In this document: positions 24,571 to 33,956 of the stretch, piece after piece | How positions within the stretch are numbered: the stretch's first letter is position 1 | Layout of the letters: each line of letters begins with the position of its first letter | NCBI RefSeq assembly: GCF_010731595.1 | Contig: NZ_AP022582.1 | Coordinates: 3,596,001-3,660,000 of the forward strand | Reading direction: 5' to 3' | Source of the DNA: Mycobacterium seoulense | GTDB taxonomy: Bacteria; Actinomycetota; Actinomycetes; Mycobacteriales; Mycobacteriaceae | Length of the DNA stretch: 64,000 nucleotides | Notes under the pieces: model-generated | Database searches by the model: none | Told to the model about the DNA's origin: nothing | Seen by the model: the letters and a program-made list of their open reading frames with translations, nothing else | Made by a program: the position numbers and the translations under genes

Positions 24571-25218
24571 TCACGGCAGAACGCGCAAGCCCCACCTGCC
24601 CAGCAGCGGGTCGACGAGCACGAAGTCGGTGATGTTGTCATCGCCCTCGGGTGACGACATCAACAAACCCACCGCGCTCACGGTGCCGTCGGCGTTCTTG
24701 ACGAAACCAGGACTGCCGCTGTCGCCGTTGAGGCTGAACACGCTGGCGGTGACGATGCCGCCTTCTACATGTTTGACGAACCCGCAGGTCTCGCCGGTGA
24801 CCGCACCAATCTTGCAGAACGGCATGCCCTCCCGAATTTGGTCGGCGTTCAACACATCCCGGACCACGTACCTGCCGCCGACATCACCTACCGGGGCGCC
24901 GACGCCCGGATCGAGGTGGATGATCGCCGCGTCCCTCGCATCGCCCTCCTGCTCGCTGGCGCTGATCCTCCCGAGCGGTGTGTCATTCCCGTACGTCCAC
25001 AATGAACCGTCGTGGGCGTCGCAGTGGCCGCTGGTCATCAGGTAATAGCTGCCGTCATTGCCCTGGGCCGCGAAACCCGCTGTGCACGAACTATTTTCAT
25101 CCTCGACCTTCATGCCCGGCGTCACGCCCGGGTCCGCCCACACGGGGTTCGCCAGCATCGTCGCGGCGACGACCACAGCACCGACCAGGCCCAACCCTCG
25201 CAACCACCGCACGGCCAC
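24571..25218 (-). CDS. Secreted trypsin-like (S1-fold) serine protease
   Basis: 215 residues. A signal peptide cleaves after about VWA (residue 28). The catalytic triad is H65 in TSGHC, D96 in DARDAAII and S168 in GDSGSP, the alpha-lytic-protease type of the chymotrypsin clan. Cysteines C45/C66 and C135/C145 fit two disulfides. It resembles the Rv1815 type of small extracellular proteases and lacks the transmembrane and PDZ parts of the HtrA/PepA group. It is probably exported and active or regulatory in the cell wall. Together with its neighbours it makes a run of exported gene products. Confidence 0.88.
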   Translation of the reverse strand: MAVRWLRGLGLVGAVVVAATMLANPVWADPGVTPGMKVEDENSSCTAGFAAQGNDGSYYLMTSGHCDAHDGSLWTYGNDTPLGRISASEQEGDARDAAIIHLDPGVGAPVGDVGGRYVVRDVLNADQIREGMPFCKIGAVTGETCGFVKHVEGGIVTASVFSLNGDSGSPGFVKNADGTVSAVGLLMSSPEGDDNITDFVLVDPLLGRWGLRVLP

Positions 25219-25383
25219 GCCACCTCTCTTGATGTATCGGGCAGCATGCTAACAGCGCGAGCGGGTTTCGGCCGCGCGGGCGTCAAGAAGGCGTCCGCCG
25301 GCCTCGTGCAACCGAATTGACGTGAGCGACAGAATATTTAGCGAAGACACTGCCACACAGCGGCTTTCGACCCGGCGGGATGA

Positions 25384-26256
25384 TCAGTCGCCGACGTGCC
25401 GGGCAAGGAAACTCAGCACCGCGTTGGCGAAGATGTCGTTGCGATCACCGGCAACCATGTGCCCCGCACCGCGCACATCGGTGAACTCGACCTGGGGGAA
25501 GCGCGCCAGGAATTCGTCGGCGCGCTGCTGGCTGACGAGGTCGCTCATCTGGCCCCGAATCAACAGCATCGGCACGCCCCCGCGCAGGATCGTGTCGACG
25601 GCCGCGTGCATCCGGTCGGGGTCGGTGACCTCGAAGGGCGGAAACGCCGCGGTTCCGCTGATGAACTGGGGATCCCAGTGCCAGTACCAGCGGTCGCCGC
25701 GGCGGCGCAGATTCGTGGTCAGCCCGTCCAGGTCGGTAGGTCGCGGCCGGTGCGGGTTGTACTCGGCGATCGCGTCAGCGACCTCGTCGAGAGAGGCGAA
25801 CCCCGATTCCACCCGCTCGGACATGAACGCGTGTATCCGATTCGCCCCGGACTGGTCCATGTTCGGGACGATGTCGACCAACACGACCGCGCTGGCGATG
25901 CCCGGCGAAAGCTCACCCGCGAGCAGCATCGAGGTGAACCCGCCCAACGAGGCGCCGACCAGCACCGGCTGCGGGGGCAGCGTGCCGAGCACTTCCTGGA
26001 CGTCACCGGCGAAGCTGACGACGCGGTAGTCACCCTCGTCGGACCAATCGGATTCGCCGTGGCCCCGCAGATCGACCGTGACGGCTTGCCAGCCGCGCTG
26101 GGCGACGGCGGCCGCGGCCTTACCCCACGAGCGGCGCGTCTGCCCGCCACCGTGCAGGAACACCACGGCCCGCGCCCGGGGATCGCCCAGCCGGTCGGCG
26201 ACGATGCGCACGCCACCGGGCCCCTGAATCGAAAACGGTTCAACTGCGATGGGCAC
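25384..26256 (-). CDS. Alpha/beta hydrolase
   Basis: 290 residues with the alpha/beta-hydrolase fold: oxyanion motif FLHGGGQTRRSW, GHGESDW, the nucleophile elbow GASLGG (serine in LVGASLGGFTSML), an acid in VLVDIVPNMD, and the catalytic histidine in GAGHMVAGDRND near the C-terminus. It is cytoplasmic with no signal. It could be an esterase, epoxide hydrolase-like or C-C bond hydrolase; the specificity is not visible. It is divergent from the amidase at 26341 (84 bases between starts), so they may share regulation. Confidence 0.9.
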   Translation of the reverse strand: MPIAVEPFSIQGPGGVRIVADRLGDPRARAVVFLHGGGQTRRSWGKAAAAVAQRGWQAVTVDLRGHGESDWSDEGDYRVVSFAGDVQEVLGTLPPQPVLVGASLGGFTSMLLAGELSPGIASAVVLVDIVPNMDQSGANRIHAFMSERVESGFASLDEVADAIAEYNPHRPRPTDLDGLTTNLRRRGDRWYWHWDPQFISGTAAFPPFEVTDPDRMHAAVDTILRGGVPMLLIRGQMSDLVSQQRADEFLARFPQVEFTDVRGAGHMVAGDRNDIFANAVLSFLARHVGD

Positions 26257-26340
26257 CAGCTGATACTAAGCCGCTTCGGCGCCGACCCGGCGTCAGAGCG
26301 CCTCCAATACGATGCAGCGAAGCGTCCCGAGGAGAAACCG

Positions 26341-27825
26341 ATGCAGCTTGACGAATACATGTCCTTGGATGCGACCGGGTTGGCCGAACTGGTCGAACGC
26401 AAGCAGGTGACGCCGCCCGAACTTCTCGCATTGGCGCGGCAGCGGGCGGACGCAGTCAATCCGCGGTTGAACGCGATCGTCCGCCACCTCGGCGGTGTGG
26501 CGGACAGGCAGGCCGCCGACCCCACCCTGTCCGGACCCTTTGCCGGTGTGCCCTTCGTGATCAAGGACCTTGCGCAGGAGTATCGGGGGTTTCCGACCAC
26601 GAGCGGTTCCCGGTCGCTGGGCAACGACGTGGCCGACCGGCACGCCCTGGTGACGCAGCGGTTCTTGGACGCGGGACTGGTGATCTTCGCCATGACGAAC
26701 ACCCCCGAATTCGGGGCCAAGGGCGTGACGGAATCGGATTACTGGGGGCCCGCGCGCAACCCGTGGAACACCCAGCACACCCCCGGCGGCTCATCGGGTG
26801 GATCCGGGGCGGCGGTTGCGGCCGGGATAGTTCCGGCAGCCGGGGCCAACGACGGCGGCGGGTCGATCCGCATCCCGGCCGCATGCAACGGACTCGTCGG
26901 CCTCAAGTTCAGCCGCGGGCTGTCGCCCTACGGCCCGCAGACCGGGGAGCCGATGTTCGGGATGGTGACCCAGGGCGTCGTATCTCGCACCGTGCGCGAC
27001 AGCGCCGCGCTCTGCGACGCGATCATCGGCCGCGATGCGCACGCTGCGTACGAAGTCGCCTTGCCCCCAGGCGCTTTCGCCGACCACATCCAGCGTCCTC
27101 CAGGCACCCTGCGGATCGGGTACACCTGGTCCTCGACGATCAACCCGCATCCCGACCGGGAAGCCGTCGCCGCGGTCGAACGCGCGGTGGCGCTGCTGCG
27201 CGATCTGGGACACCGGGTCGAAGAGGTTCCTCCGCCGTACGACGATGCCGCCCTGGCGCGCGACTTTCTCACCATCTGGTTCGCACAGCTCTACCAGCAC
27301 GTCGCCGACGCCAGACGACGCACCGGCGCCGGCGACCGTGATTTCGAGGCCGACACCTTGGCCGTCAGTGAACTCGCCCGGTCCGCCGGCGTCCTGGCAC
27401 CGCTCATGGCGTTGGAGAACAGAAACGTTCACATCCGATCGCTGGCGGCGTTCCACGAGACGTTCGATTGCTTGCTGACCCCCAGCCTGGCCACCCCGCC
27501 CTTGCGCGTCGGGGCGACGGCCACGCCGCGACCCCTACAACAGGTGGCCCGCATCGCCAGCAAGCTGCGAGCGGGAAAAGTCATGGCGCTCAGCGGGATT
27601 CTCGACCAGCTGGTCCAGGAGAGCCTGGGCTGGGTCCCCTACACGCAACTCGCCAACATGACTGGCCGCCCCGCGATCAGCGTGCCTCTGCACTGGACCG
27701 CTGCCGGGCTTCCCCTCGGGGTGCAATTCGTGGGACGCCTGGGCGCCGACGGCGACCTGCTCCAGCTGGCAGCCCAACTCGAAGAGGCCGGCCCGTGGGC
27801 GCACCGGTATCCGGCACCCGCCTGA
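26341..27825 (+). CDS. Amidase (amidase-signature family)
   Basis: 494 residues. The Ser-cisSer-Lys triad is visible as K75 (FVIKDLA), S151 in the signature [15 protein letters not shown] and S175 in [10 protein letters not shown], with the usual 24-residue spacing. It hydrolyses an amide to acid and ammonia in the cytoplasm; the substrate is unknown, as for the Ami paralogues of M. tuberculosis. The ATG at 26341 (GGAGAAACCG before it) is preferred over a far longer open frame extending upstream, which would overlap the divergent hydrolase and has no family similarity. It ends 120 bases before the convergent transporter. Confidence 0.93.
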   Translation: MQLDEYMSLDATGLAELVERKQVTPPELLALARQRADAVNPRLNAIVRHLGGVADRQAADPTLSGPFAGVPFVIKDLAQEYRGFPTTSGSRSLGNDVADRHALVTQRFLDAGLVIFAMTNTPEFGAKGVTESDYWGPARNPWNTQHTPGGSSGGSGAAVAAGIVPAAGANDGGGSIRIPAACNGLVGLKFSRGLSPYGPQTGEPMFGMVTQGVVSRTVRDSAALCDAIIGRDAHAAYEVALPPGAFADHIQRPPGTLRIGYTWSSTINPHPDREAVAAVERAVALLRDLGHRVEEVPPPYDDAALARDFLTIWFAQLYQHVADARRRTGAGDRDFEADTLAVSELARSAGVLAPLMALENRNVHIRSLAAFHETFDCLLTPSLATPPLRVGATATPRPLQQVARIASKLRAGKVMALSGILDQLVQESLGWVPYTQLANMTGRPAISVPLHWTAAGLPLGVQFVGRLGADGDLLQLAAQLEEAGPWAHRYPAPA

Positions 27826-27945
27826 CCACCCCGACGCGTTCGACTTGTCCTCCGCCGGGTGGTCGCCTCGCCACAGCCTCGCGAACCATTGGGCGACATC
27901 GCCGACTCCGCGGAGCGAAACGCGGACGGCCGTGAACGCCGCCGC

Positions 27946-29094
27946 TCAGGACACCGGTTCCTTACTGGCCCTGATCGGCGTGGTGCTCGGCGGCAGCTTG
28001 AGCAGGTTGCCGCGCAGGCTTCCCCGCGCGGTGCGCGCGGCGACCAGCAGCCAGGTGAACAACAGCCCGGCATACGCGACTGCCGCCGCCACCCGGAACG
28101 CCGGCAGATGGGTGTGTGCGGCGAGCTGCGAGGTTCCCGTGACGAAGGTTCCGACCGGGAAGGTCAGGCTCCACCACGTCAGTGCGAACGGCATGCCGCG
28201 CCGCAGCGTGCGCACGGTGAGTGCGGTGGCCAGCGCGATCCACAACACCGCGAATCCCCACACCGGAACGCCGTACAGGATCGCGAAGGCGGCCATGTCC
28301 TCGGCCAATCCGGGGTCGACGGACAGTCCCGCACTCGACCCCAAAAGCCCTGCGGCGGTGATGGATTGGCCGAGCGGGCCCAAGACGATCCACAGCGTCG
28401 GCACGCGCGCGGAGCCCGACGTGCCGTACAGGGTCAACCGCGCCCAGATCATCACGATGATGTTCAGGGAAGCCAGCAACGACAGTCCGAACATCGCGTA
28501 GCAGCCGAAGAGCATGGTTGCGCGCCCGGTGCCCGCCGGCATGTGCGGCAGCAGCAGCACACCCGTGGCCGCGGACACCATGGGCGGAACCACCGGCATC
28601 AGCCAGCCGCCGAAGGCCGCGTCGGGCTCGACGTTGTGCTGGGTGAACATCAAGAACGGAATGCTCACCGCGGTGAACAGACCGCCCAGCGTTCCCCCGG
28701 TCCACAGGACCCAATCCAGGTCGACCGCGATGCGCTCGCCGATCAGACCTTTTCCGACCAGCACCGCACCCCCGCCGACCGTCATCAACGCCATCGGCGC
28801 GGCGCCGTAGAAGTGCGCCATCTGCGGATTGCGCGCGTGCGTGCGCGCCGCCGTGGGGTGGCGCATCCAGTGCCCCCCGACCAGCACGATCAGCACCACG
28901 AGCAGGACGGCGGCGATCACCCAGACCACCTGAGCGAATGCACGTAGCCCCACCACGTGCACGGGCAGGGTGGCGCCGGCGATGGCCACGATGCCCGTGC
29001 CCATCACCGAGGCGAACCAGTTGGGCCCGATGTTGCCCAGAACCTCGACCCGGGTCTGCGGCGACGGTGCGCCGTCCGGGTTTGCAGTGGCCAT
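27946..29094 (-). CDS. TDT-family transporter (TehA/Mae1/SSU1 type)
   Basis: 382 residues with about ten hydrophobic segments. The TDT hallmark is at the start: GPNWFASVMGTGIVAIAG. Later stretches such as GPLGQSITAAGLLG and LTWWSLTFPVGTFVTGTSQL match the tellurite-resistance/dicarboxylate/sulfite exporter superfamily (TehA, Mae1, Ssu1), which transports anions through a central pore. The inner-membrane location is clear; the substrate (dicarboxylate, sulfite, nitrite or other anion) cannot be chosen. The ATG at 29094 starts a monocistronic gene on the minus strand, divergent from a small membrane protein at 29158. Confidence 0.9.
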   Translation of the reverse strand: MATANPDGAPSPQTRVEVLGNIGPNWFASVMGTGIVAIAGATLPVHVVGLRAFAQVVWVIAAVLLVVLIVLVGGHWMRHPTAARTHARNPQMAHFYGAAPMALMTVGGGAVLVGKGLIGERIAVDLDWVLWTGGTLGGLFTAVSIPFLMFTQHNVEPDAAFGGWLMPVVPPMVSAATGVLLLPHMPAGTGRATMLFGCYAMFGLSLLASLNIIVMIWARLTLYGTSGSARVPTLWIVLGPLGQSITAAGLLGSSAGLSVDPGLAEDMAAFAILYGVPVWGFAVLWIALATALTVRTLRRGMPFALTWWSLTFPVGTFVTGTSQLAAHTHLPAFRVAAAVAYAGLLFTWLLVAARTARGSLRGNLLKLPPSTTPIRASKEPVS

Positions 29095-29157
29095 AGCTGC
29101 AAAACCCTACTGCGCCGCGCCGAACCGGGCGGGCATGACGCTTACACTCCAACGGTG

Positions 29158-29433
29158 ATGCATCCGCCGACACCGACGACGCGGCGGGCATTCGGCAGGG
29201 TTCCGCTGATGATCGGGATCGTGGTCGTGATGGCGCTGGCCGTAATCGCCATGCCCATCAAGCAACGCTGCGGGGCGCCGGGCTTGTCGTGCGCGACGGC
29301 CGTGGACCGCCAGGGCAACGTCCACTACTACTACGAGATCGAGCCGCTCGGTGTCTACCTCGCCGAGGCCATCACCGGCTCGAACATCACCGTTTTCTAC
29401 GAGTCCGGCGAGGACCTCGTCAGGGCCCGATAG
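29158..29433 (+). CDS. Small single-pass membrane protein of unknown function
   Basis: 91 residues from ATG 29158. One N-terminal transmembrane helix (PLMIGIVVVMALAVIAMPI) is followed by a short exported part with two cysteines (RCGAPGLSC) and a mixed-charge tail ending FYESGEDLVRAR. The family is not recognised. The upstream open frame is not used because it overlaps the divergent transporter. The paired cysteines suggest a disulfide outside the membrane. The 276 bases to the LCP gene contain no gene. Confidence 0.65.
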   Translation: MHPPTPTTRRAFGRVPLMIGIVVVMALAVIAMPIKQRCGAPGLSCATAVDRQGNVHYYYEIEPLGVYLAEAITGSNITVFYESGEDLVRAR

Positions 29434-29709
29434 CCCGCGATTTCGGCTCGATAACAAGTTCGAGTCGGTCACCCCGCCGGTGTGACGTTGGCGAAACCCC
29501 CATGTGACGCCGAAGCCAGAACGCGCTGGTCAGGCGCATATTGCTGCGGCAGACATGGCCGGGGGCGGCCCGTCGGGCCGGGCTCGGGACGCGTTCTCGA
29601 TTGGGGGCTTCACAGCAAGCTAACGCATACTTGACACCATGCTCGAAGCGACATCGCCGCAAACCGCAGCCGCGGTGCCCGGTGATGCGCTGGGTACGGG
29701 CCGAGCGTT

Positions 29710-31269
29710 GTGATGGCCCGCTCGGGCGGCGCGCACCACCGCCATCGAGCCGTTCGTCAACCCTCACGATTCCGCAAAGGGTTGACGCGCACCCTGGGCG
29801 CGCTGGTCTCCGTGGCGGCAGTCGGGCTGACCGGAGCGGGGTATTACGTGGCCCATGGCGCGCTCGGCGGCATCACCGTCTCGAACGCCCTGCTGCCCGA
29901 CGACCCGCGATCCAGCGGCGACAACATGAACATCCTGCTGATCGGGCTGGACTCCCGCAAAGACCAGGATGGCAACGACCTGCCGTCGTCCATCCTCAAG
30001 CACCTGCACGCGGGCGATTCCGACGACGGCGGCTACAACACCAACACCCTGATCCTGGTGCACGTCGGGGCGGACGACAAAGTCGTCGCCTTCTCGATCC
30101 CGCGCGACGATTGGGTGGCCTTCAACGGGGTGCCGGGCTACAACCACATCAAGATCAAGGAAGCGTACGGCCTGACCAAGCAGTACGTCGCCAACAAGCT
30201 CGCCAATCAGGGCGCCAGCAGTCAGAAGGAACTCGAGACCAAGGGCCGGGAGGCGGGCCGCGCGGCGACGCTGCGCGCGGTGCGCAGCTTGACCGGCGTT
30301 CCGATCGACTATTTCGCGGAGGTCAATCTGGCCGGGTTCTACGACCTGGCCCAGACCCTGGGCGGGGTGGAGGTCTGCCTCAACCATCCCGTCTACGACT
30401 CCTATTCCGGTGCCGACTTCCCGGCCGGGCGGCAAACCCTGGATGCCTCCCAGGCCTTGTCTTTCGTCCGGCAGCGCCACGGCCTGGAAAACGGGGACCT
30501 CGACCGCACCCACCGGCAGCAGGCGTTCATTTCCTCGGTCATGCAGGAGCTGCAGGCCGCGGGCACCTTCACCAACCTCGACAAGCTCAAGAGCCTGATG
30601 GCCGTGGCACGCAAGGATGTGGTGCTGTCGGCCGGCTGGGACGAGGAGATGATCCAGCGGCTGGGTTCGCTGGCCTCCGGCGGCCATGTCGAGTTCCGGA
30701 CGCTGCCGGTGGTGCGCTACGACAACATCGACGGCCAGGACGTCAACATCATCGACCCGGCGGCGATCAAGGCCGAGGTGGCCGCCGCGATCGGCGCCTC
30801 GCCCACGACCACGACGCCCGCCACCACGGCCGCCAAACCGAGTCCGTCGACCGTCGTCGATGTGGTCAATGCCGGCAGCATGAGCGGACTCGCGACCGAG
30901 GTGTCCCGCGCCCTGCAGAACCACGGCTACACGACGGGTCAGACCCGCGACCGCAAATCGGGAGAACCGACGGCGAGCACGGTCGCATACGGCGCCGGCG
31001 CGGAGACCGACGCGGCTAACGTGGCCAAACTGCTCGGCCTCGATGCGCCCAGTCAGCCCGATCCCAGCGTGCAGCCCGGTCACATCAGGGTGACCGTGGA
31101 TACCAATTTCTCGGTGTCGATGGTTGACGACGGCACGACGGACGAAGCGGCGACCACCACAACGTCCAGCAAGGCCAAGACGTACTACTACAACGGCACC
31201 ACCACGACCTATCCGACGCCCGACCAGGGGAAGCCGATCGACGGCGGCGGGGTCCCTTGCGTTAACTAG
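29710..31269 (+). CDS. cpsA: LytR-CpsA-Psr family protein CpsA (Rv3484-like)
   Basis: 519 residues (GTG 29710 or ATG 29713). There is an N-terminal transmembrane helix (LTRTLGALVSVAAVGLTGAGYYVA). The LCP domain at about 75-290 shows NILLIGLDSRKD, NTNTLILVHVG, FSIPRDDWV, KIKEAYGL and DASQALSFVRQRHGLENGDLDR. A proline/threonine linker precedes a LytR_C domain (PSTVVDVVNAGSMSGLATEVS). LCP enzymes transfer glycopolymers (in mycobacteria, arabinogalactan) from lipid carrier to peptidoglycan outside the membrane. Rv3484 is next to an SDR convergent with it, as is this gene, so the orthology is well supported. The C-terminal tail is threonine-rich. Confidence 0.93.
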   Translation: MMARSGGAHHRHRAVRQPSRFRKGLTRTLGALVSVAAVGLTGAGYYVAHGALGGITVSNALLPDDPRSSGDNMNILLIGLDSRKDQDGNDLPSSILKHLHAGDSDDGGYNTNTLILVHVGADDKVVAFSIPRDDWVAFNGVPGYNHIKIKEAYGLTKQYVANKLANQGASSQKELETKGREAGRAATLRAVRSLTGVPIDYFAEVNLAGFYDLAQTLGGVEVCLNHPVYDSYSGADFPAGRQTLDASQALSFVRQRHGLENGDLDRTHRQQAFISSVMQELQAAGTFTNLDKLKSLMAVARKDVVLSAGWDEEMIQRLGSLASGGHVEFRTLPVVRYDNIDGQDVNIIDPAAIKAEVAAAIGASPTTTTPATTAAKPSPSTVVDVVNAGSMSGLATEVSRALQNHGYTTGQTRDRKSGEPTASTVAYGAGAETDAANVAKLLGLDAPSQPDPSVQPGHIRVTVDTNFSVSMVDDGTTDEAATTTTSSKAKTYYYNGTTTTYPTPDQGKPIDGGGVPCVN

Positions 31270-31277
31270 CCACCCGA

Positions 31278-32069
31278 TTAGGCGTGCGTTCCGCCGTCGA
31301 TGCGGATTTCGGTTCCGGTGATGAACGCGCCGTCCTCGGACACCAGCATGGCGATCACCCCGGCCACCACGGACGGGTCGGCCATCCCGGTCCCGCTGGA
31401 CTCGACCGTGGTCGGCAGAATCGGCATCAACCTCGAAAACAGTGCCCAGTCGGCGTCTTTCGGGATGTACCCGCCGGTTGCGTCGGTGATCCCGGACTTG
31501 ATGCTGCCGGGGGCCACGCACACCGCGCGCAGGCCGTCGCGCGCGTATTCGAGCGCCAGCGAATGGGTGAAGGCCTGGATCCCGCCCTTGCTCGCGGCGT
31601 AGGCCGCCATATATGGGTGCGCGAACGAGGCGGACGTGGAGCTGAAGTTGACGATCGCGCTGCGGGAATTCGCCAGCAGCGCCGGAAGCGCTTCCCGCAC
31701 AACGAGAAACGTGCCGGTCAGGTTGACGCCGATGATCTGGTTCCACAATTCCAGGGTGGTCTGATGGGTGTGCGCGGCGCGCAGGATGCCGGCGGCGTTG
31801 ACCAACGAATCCAGGCCCCCGAGCGTTTCGACGGCCCGGCGCACGCCGTCGATCACCGAATCCTCGTTGCCCACGTCCATCGGCATGGTGGTGAGACGGC
31901 CGGCGGTCGCGGCCTCGTCCGCGCGGGCCCGCGTGGCGTCCAGGCCGCCCTCCGCGACGTCGGAGGCCACCACGGTGGCGCCCTCGTCGAGGAGTCTCAA
32001 CGCGGTCGCCTGTCCGATGCCCGACGCGGCGCCGGTCACCAGGATCCGCTTGCCCTCGATGCGCTTCAT
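31278..32069 (-). CDS. Short-chain dehydrogenase (Rv3485c-like)
   Basis: 263 residues. The motif is TGAASGIGQATALRLL and the second binding site VNAAGILRAA. The catalytic serine is in FSSTSASF, the Tyr-x-x-x-Lys motif is YAASK, and the ending GTEIRIDGGTHA is typical. It oxidises an alcohol or reduces a ketone in the cytoplasm; the substrate is unknown. The stop lies 8 bases from the stop of cpsA (convergent), as Rv3485c and Rv3484 do in M. tuberculosis. It is divergent from the next dehydrogenase at 32146, with 76 bases between. Confidence 0.93.
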   Translation of the reverse strand: MKRIEGKRILVTGAASGIGQATALRLLDEGATVVASDVAEGGLDATRARADEAATAGRLTTMPMDVGNEDSVIDGVRRAVETLGGLDSLVNAAGILRAAHTHQTTLELWNQIIGVNLTGTFLVVREALPALLANSRSAIVNFSSTSASFAHPYMAAYAASKGGIQAFTHSLALEYARDGLRAVCVAPGSIKSGITDATGGYIPKDADWALFSRLMPILPTTVESSGTGMADPSVVAGVIAMLVSEDGAFITGTEIRIDGGTHA

Positions 32070-32145
32070 TGCTGCTCCCTGCTCGTCGCGTCACTAGGCG
32101 CTCATCATCGCAAAGGACGGCGCCCGGACAAGGCAGAGTGGATGC

Positions 32146-33039
32146 ATGGACATCGGATTCATCGGCTTGGGCAACATGGGCCAGGGCATGGCCGCCAACC
32201 TCGTGAAGGCGGGCCACCGCGTGACCGTCTACAACCGCTCCCCCGAGAAGGCCGAGGGCCTGGTCGAGCTCGGAGCCACCGCCGCGTCGAACGTCGCCGC
32301 GGCGTGCGCGGGTGACGTGGTGTTCACCATGCTGGCCGACGACCACGCGGTCGAGGCCGTCACGTTCGGCGAGCACGGGATCGTGGCGGCACTGGCGCCG
32401 GGCGCCACGCATGTCTCGTCGAGCACCATCAGCGTCGCCCTGTCCGAACGCCTCGCGGCCGCGCACACGGAAGCAGGTCAGCGCTATGCGGCGGCGCCGG
32501 TGTTCGGCAGGCCCGAAGCGGCAGCGGCAGCAAAGCTTTTCGTCATCGCGGCGGGCGAGGCCCAGGTGCTGCAGCCGCTGGCGCCGCTGTTCGACGTGAT
32601 CGGGCAGCGGACCTTCGTGGTCTCCGAGCAGCCGCACACCGCCAACCTGGTGAAGCTGAGCGGCAACTTCCTGATCGCCTCCGTGATCGAGAGTGTCGGT
32701 GAGGCCGTCGCGCTGGTCGCGAAGGCCGGGGTCGACCGGCAGCAGTACGTCGACATCCTCACTTCGACATTGTTCGCGGCGCCCGTCTATCAGACCTACG
32801 GCGGGTTGATCGCGCGCCGGGAATTCGAGCCGGCCGGGTTCGCCGCCCGGCTGGGCATGAAAGACGTCCGCCTGGCGCTCGCCGCCGCCGAGCGGTTGGA
32901 GGTGCCCCTGCCGGTCGCGAGCCTGCTGCGCGACCGCTTCCTCACCCTGGTCGCCGCCGGCGGTGGGCATCTGGACTGGTCGGCGTTGTCCGCGCTCGCC
33001 GATCGCGACGCCGGGCTGGCGTCAGACGACTCCGCGTAA
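32146..33039 (+). CDS. NAD(P)-dependent beta-hydroxyacid dehydrogenase
   Basis: 297 residues. The Rossmann motif is GFIGLGNMGQGMAANLVKAG with NRSPEKAEGL following, which suggests NADP(H) preference. The catalytic lysine region reads HTANLVKLSGNFLIASVIE, replacing the longer loop of true 3-hydroxyisobutyrate dehydrogenases. The C-terminal helical domain is complete (LGMKDVRLALAAAERLEVPLP). Relatives reduce tartronate semialdehyde or imines, or oxidise 3-hydroxyacids. Its 3' end overlaps the convergent SDR by 18 bases. It is part of an accessory set (32146-34889) that has no counterpart next to Rv3485c in M. tuberculosis. Confidence 0.88.
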   Translation: MDIGFIGLGNMGQGMAANLVKAGHRVTVYNRSPEKAEGLVELGATAASNVAAACAGDVVFTMLADDHAVEAVTFGEHGIVAALAPGATHVSSSTISVALSERLAAAHTEAGQRYAAAPVFGRPEAAAAAKLFVIAAGEAQVLQPLAPLFDVIGQRTFVVSEQPHTANLVKLSGNFLIASVIESVGEAVALVAKAGVDRQQYVDILTSTLFAAPVYQTYGGLIARREFEPAGFAARLGMKDVRLALAAAERLEVPLPVASLLRDRFLTLVAAGGGHLDWSALSALADRDAGLASDDSA

Positions 33040-33852
33040 CCCGTCGGCGCCGAACGCGGGTTCCAGCATCGCGGAGTAGTCCGGGCCGCGCCTGAGCATG
33101 AGCCCACCGTCGACGTTGATGACCTGCCCGGTGATGTAGCAGGCTGCGTCGCTGAGCAGGAACATCGCCAGATTGGCGACGTCCTCGACCTCGCCGGGGC
33201 GGGGCAGGGGCGTGCACAGGCGGTAGTCGTCGGCGACCTCGGGCAGGGCAAACACCGGTGCGACCAGATCGGTGCGGATCAGGCCCGGCCGGATGCTGTT
33301 GACCCGCACCCAGGACGGGCCGAGTTCGTCGGCGGCCAACTGCATCAGGTGGTCGACGGCCGACTTGCTGACCCCGTAGGCGCCGAACCACCGGTGGGTG
33401 TTGCTGGCGGCGATCGACGAAATGCCCACGAACGAACCGCCGCCACCCCGGACCAGCTCGCGCGCGACGTGCTTGAGCACGTACATGGTGCCGTTGACGT
33501 TCAGGTCGACGGTGCGCCGCCAGCCTTCGGAGTCCATCTGGGTGATCGGCCCGATGGTCTCGGAGCCACCCGCGCAGTGCACTGCGCCGTGGAGTTGACC
33601 ATGCCAGGCCGTCGCGGCGTCGACCGCGCGGGCGGCCTCGTCCTCGTTGGTGACGTCGGCCGGCTCGTAGCGAATGGCGCCGCCGCCGTCGAGCCCCTCG
33701 ATCTCGCTGACGGCCCCCGCCAGCCGGTCGGCGTTGCGGCCGACGATCATGACCGAGGCGCCGGAGGCGACCAGCCCGGCGGCCACGCCCTTGCCGATTC
33801 CGCTGCCACCGCCGGTGACCAGATACGTCCGGTTCTCGAAAGAAAGCTGCAC
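33022..33852 (-). CDS. Short-chain dehydrogenase/reductase with KstR-type box upstream
   Basis: 276 residues from GTG 33852. The longer ATG at 33912 is rejected because GAGAGGG precedes the GTG and the family motif TGGGSGIGKGVA begins shortly after it. It has NNPDR-like coenzyme residues (GRNADRL), catalytic serine in VGISSIAAS and Tyr-x-x-x-Lys as YGVSK. It is most like SDRs of acyl-CoA/steroid pathways (GGSETIGPI; ending INVDGGLML). A perfect TNNAACNNGTTNNA site at 33870-33883 lies 17 bases upstream, suggesting KstR control and a role in sterol or related lipid metabolism. It follows the crotonase gene by 104 bases. Confidence 0.88.
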   Translation of the reverse strand: MQLSFENRTYLVTGGGSGIGKGVAAGLVASGASVMIVGRNADRLAGAVSEIEGLDGGGAIRYEPADVTNEDEAARAVDAATAWHGQLHGAVHCAGGSETIGPITQMDSEGWRRTVDLNVNGTMYVLKHVARELVRGGGGSFVGISSIAASNTHRWFGAYGVSKSAVDHLMQLAADELGPSWVRVNSIRPGLIRTDLVAPVFALPEVADDYRLCTPLPRPGEVEDVANLAMFLLSDAACYITGQVINVDGGLMLRRGPDYSAMLEPAFGADGLRGVV

Positions 33853-33869
33853 GCGACGCCCTCTCAAAC

Positions 33870-33883
33870 TGAAACAGGTTCTA
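33870..33883. promoter_or_regulatory. KstR-type operator in front of the SDR at 33852
   Basis: TGAAACAGGTTCTA fits the KstR consensus TNNAACNNGTTNNA at every fixed position. It lies 17 bases before the SDR start and 73 bases after the end of the upstream crotonase gene. Other boxes in this window are at 50690, 60502 and 63504. Confidence 0.7.
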
Positions 33884-33956
33884 GATATCGAACCATGCGG
33901 GAATCTGCCCACGGCAACGGGTGCTGGTGACTCCCGGCGACGTGAGCGGGCGAGCG

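Noticed and set aside
25396..26340. Extension of the amidase frame upstream to 25396
   Set aside because: It overlaps the divergent hydrolase gene and shows no similarity to amidases; the ATG at 26341 has a ribosome site.
29450..29463. GATAACAAGTTCGA resembling a KstR box
   Set aside because: The outer T is missing and it is 250 bases from any gene start that would make sense for KstR control.
29764..32970. 1068-residue minus-strand open frame
   Set aside because: It runs antisense through cpsA and continues across the SDR and dehydrogenase genes in wrong frames. Composition is histidine/arginine/aspartate-rich noise.
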